DNA of 64,000 bases from Streptomyces sp. RFCAC02. GTDB taxonomy: Bacteria; Actinomycetota; Actinomycetes; Streptomycetales; Streptomycetaceae. The translations under genes and the position numbers were made by a program. The stretch covers positions 1,095,501 through 1,159,500 of the forward strand of contig NZ_SAUH01000001.1 of assembly GCF_004193175.1 (NCBI RefSeq), read 5' to 3'. The notes beneath the pieces are model-generated. The model was not told the origin of the DNA. It did no database searches and saw nothing but the letters and a program-made list of their open reading frames with translations. Below are positions 63,661 through 64,000 of the stretch, piece after piece. Each line of letters begins with the position of its first letter. The stretch's first letter is position 1.

Positions 63661-64000
63661 ATGCCCGCTCACATCCGTGCCCGACGACTGACCCGCACCC
63701 GGAGAACGGCGACCGCGGCCCTCACCACCGCGGGTGTCGCCGCCCTCGCCCTGATCGCCGTCCCCGCCTCGTCCGACGCCGAGGAGCCCGCCGTCCAGGC
63801 CCACAACGCACGCGCGGTGGGCTGGGACGTGAAGGCCGATGACGTACCGGGCCAGCGCGCCGGCTCCGACGGCACCCCGGACAGCGCGCAGCAGCAGGAC
63901 GCCGAGCGCGCCGACTTCTTCATCCGCGCCGAGGCGGCGGGCGAGCTGCAGCTCGCGGAGCGCGAGGCCGCGCGGGAGGCCGCCGACCGGCACGCCGCCG
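63661..64000 (+). CDS. Secreted protein, N-terminal part (runs off window)
   Basis: 113 codons are visible from ATG at 63661 (GAGGA 13 nt upstream). It begins PAHIRARRLTRTRRTATAALTTAGVAALALIAVPASSDAEEP, a classical signal peptide with Arg-rich n-region and probable cleavage after an Ala-Ser stretch near residues 36-40. A hydrophilic, Ala/Glu/Arg-rich helical region follows. The domain that would identify it lies beyond the window; similarly placed streptomycete genes encode cell-wall hydrolases, but that is a guess. Confidence 0.65.
   Translation, partial: MPAHIRARRLTRTRRTATAALTTAGVAALALIAVPASSDAEEPAVQAHNARAVGWDVKADDVPGQRAGSDGTPDSAQQQDAERADFFIRAEAAGELQLAEREAAREAADRHAA

Overview
The window is chromosomal DNA of a very GC-rich actinomycete, almost certainly Streptomyces or a close relative. 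The evidence is strong third-position G/C bias, frequent GTG starts, the Streptomyces-type division and cell-wall (dcw) gene order without mraZ at the head and without murC between murG and ftsQ, a large Pro/Gly/Met-rich DivIVA, and small families typical of the group (DUF3040, SAV_6107-type HEPN, Rv2175c-type DNA-binding protein, DUF4190). No rRNA, tRNA, CRISPR array, prophage or transposase gene was seen.

Layout. 1-8058: 3' part of a LON-substrate-binding protein gene, a YbaK-type deacylase, a divergent HxlR regulator/MFS exporter pair, then a minus-strand block (NYN-domain protein, ABC ATPase, ABC permease, DUF2567-like membrane protein), with two adjacent transposase-less inverted-repeat elements (5790-6118) between the ABC genes and the NYN gene, and two small genes. 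8140-18591: dnaE, a membrane protein plus DsbA-like thioredoxin pair, a dienelactone-hydrolase-like enzyme, an MscS channel, and a minus-strand set lspA-rluD-Na+/H+ antiporter. 18670-22886: a DksA/TraR zinc finger protein and ileS, the latter behind a T-box leader.

22916-40925 (all minus strand): the dcw cluster, transcribed rsmH-ftsL-ftsI-murE-murF-mraY-murD-ftsW-murG-ftsQ-ftsZ-pgeF-yggS-sepF-yggT-divIVA. It builds UDP-MurNAc-pentapeptide and lipid II and assembles the divisome, and it ends with the tip-growth organiser DivIVA. Several genes overlap by 4 nt. I can point to a likely promoter ahead of rsmH and another ahead of ftsZ.

41170-52898: a beta-carbonic anhydrase-like protein, a MoxR / DUF58 / transglutaminase trio, DUF3040, a methyltransferase next to a HEPN protein, a TetR regulator followed 9 nt later by a CrtI-like oxidoreductase, a Tyr/Gln-rich-tailed membrane protein, and metF. 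52965-57855: thiamine genes thiE (minus strand) and thiO-thiS-thiG (plus strand) behind a TPP riboswitch, with the Rv2175c-type protein and a ferredoxin-reductase-like enzyme between them. 57921-63299: a DUF4190/septum-formation-like membrane protein with a very long repetitive N-terminus, a third inverted-repeat element, and a PASTA Ser/Thr kinase. The window ends inside a secreted protein gene.

The least ordinary signals are (i) a 15-nt word, GGAAAACGATGCACC, repeated 9 times exactly and once with one change, always in the same reading frame and using codons that are rare in this genome, inside the 57921-61118 gene, partly on a strict 126-bp period; and (ii) three inverted-repeat elements. 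Two of these share a 79-bp core (78/79 identical) but carry entirely different terminal inverted repeats, and one of them supplies the stop codon of the neighbouring NYN gene.
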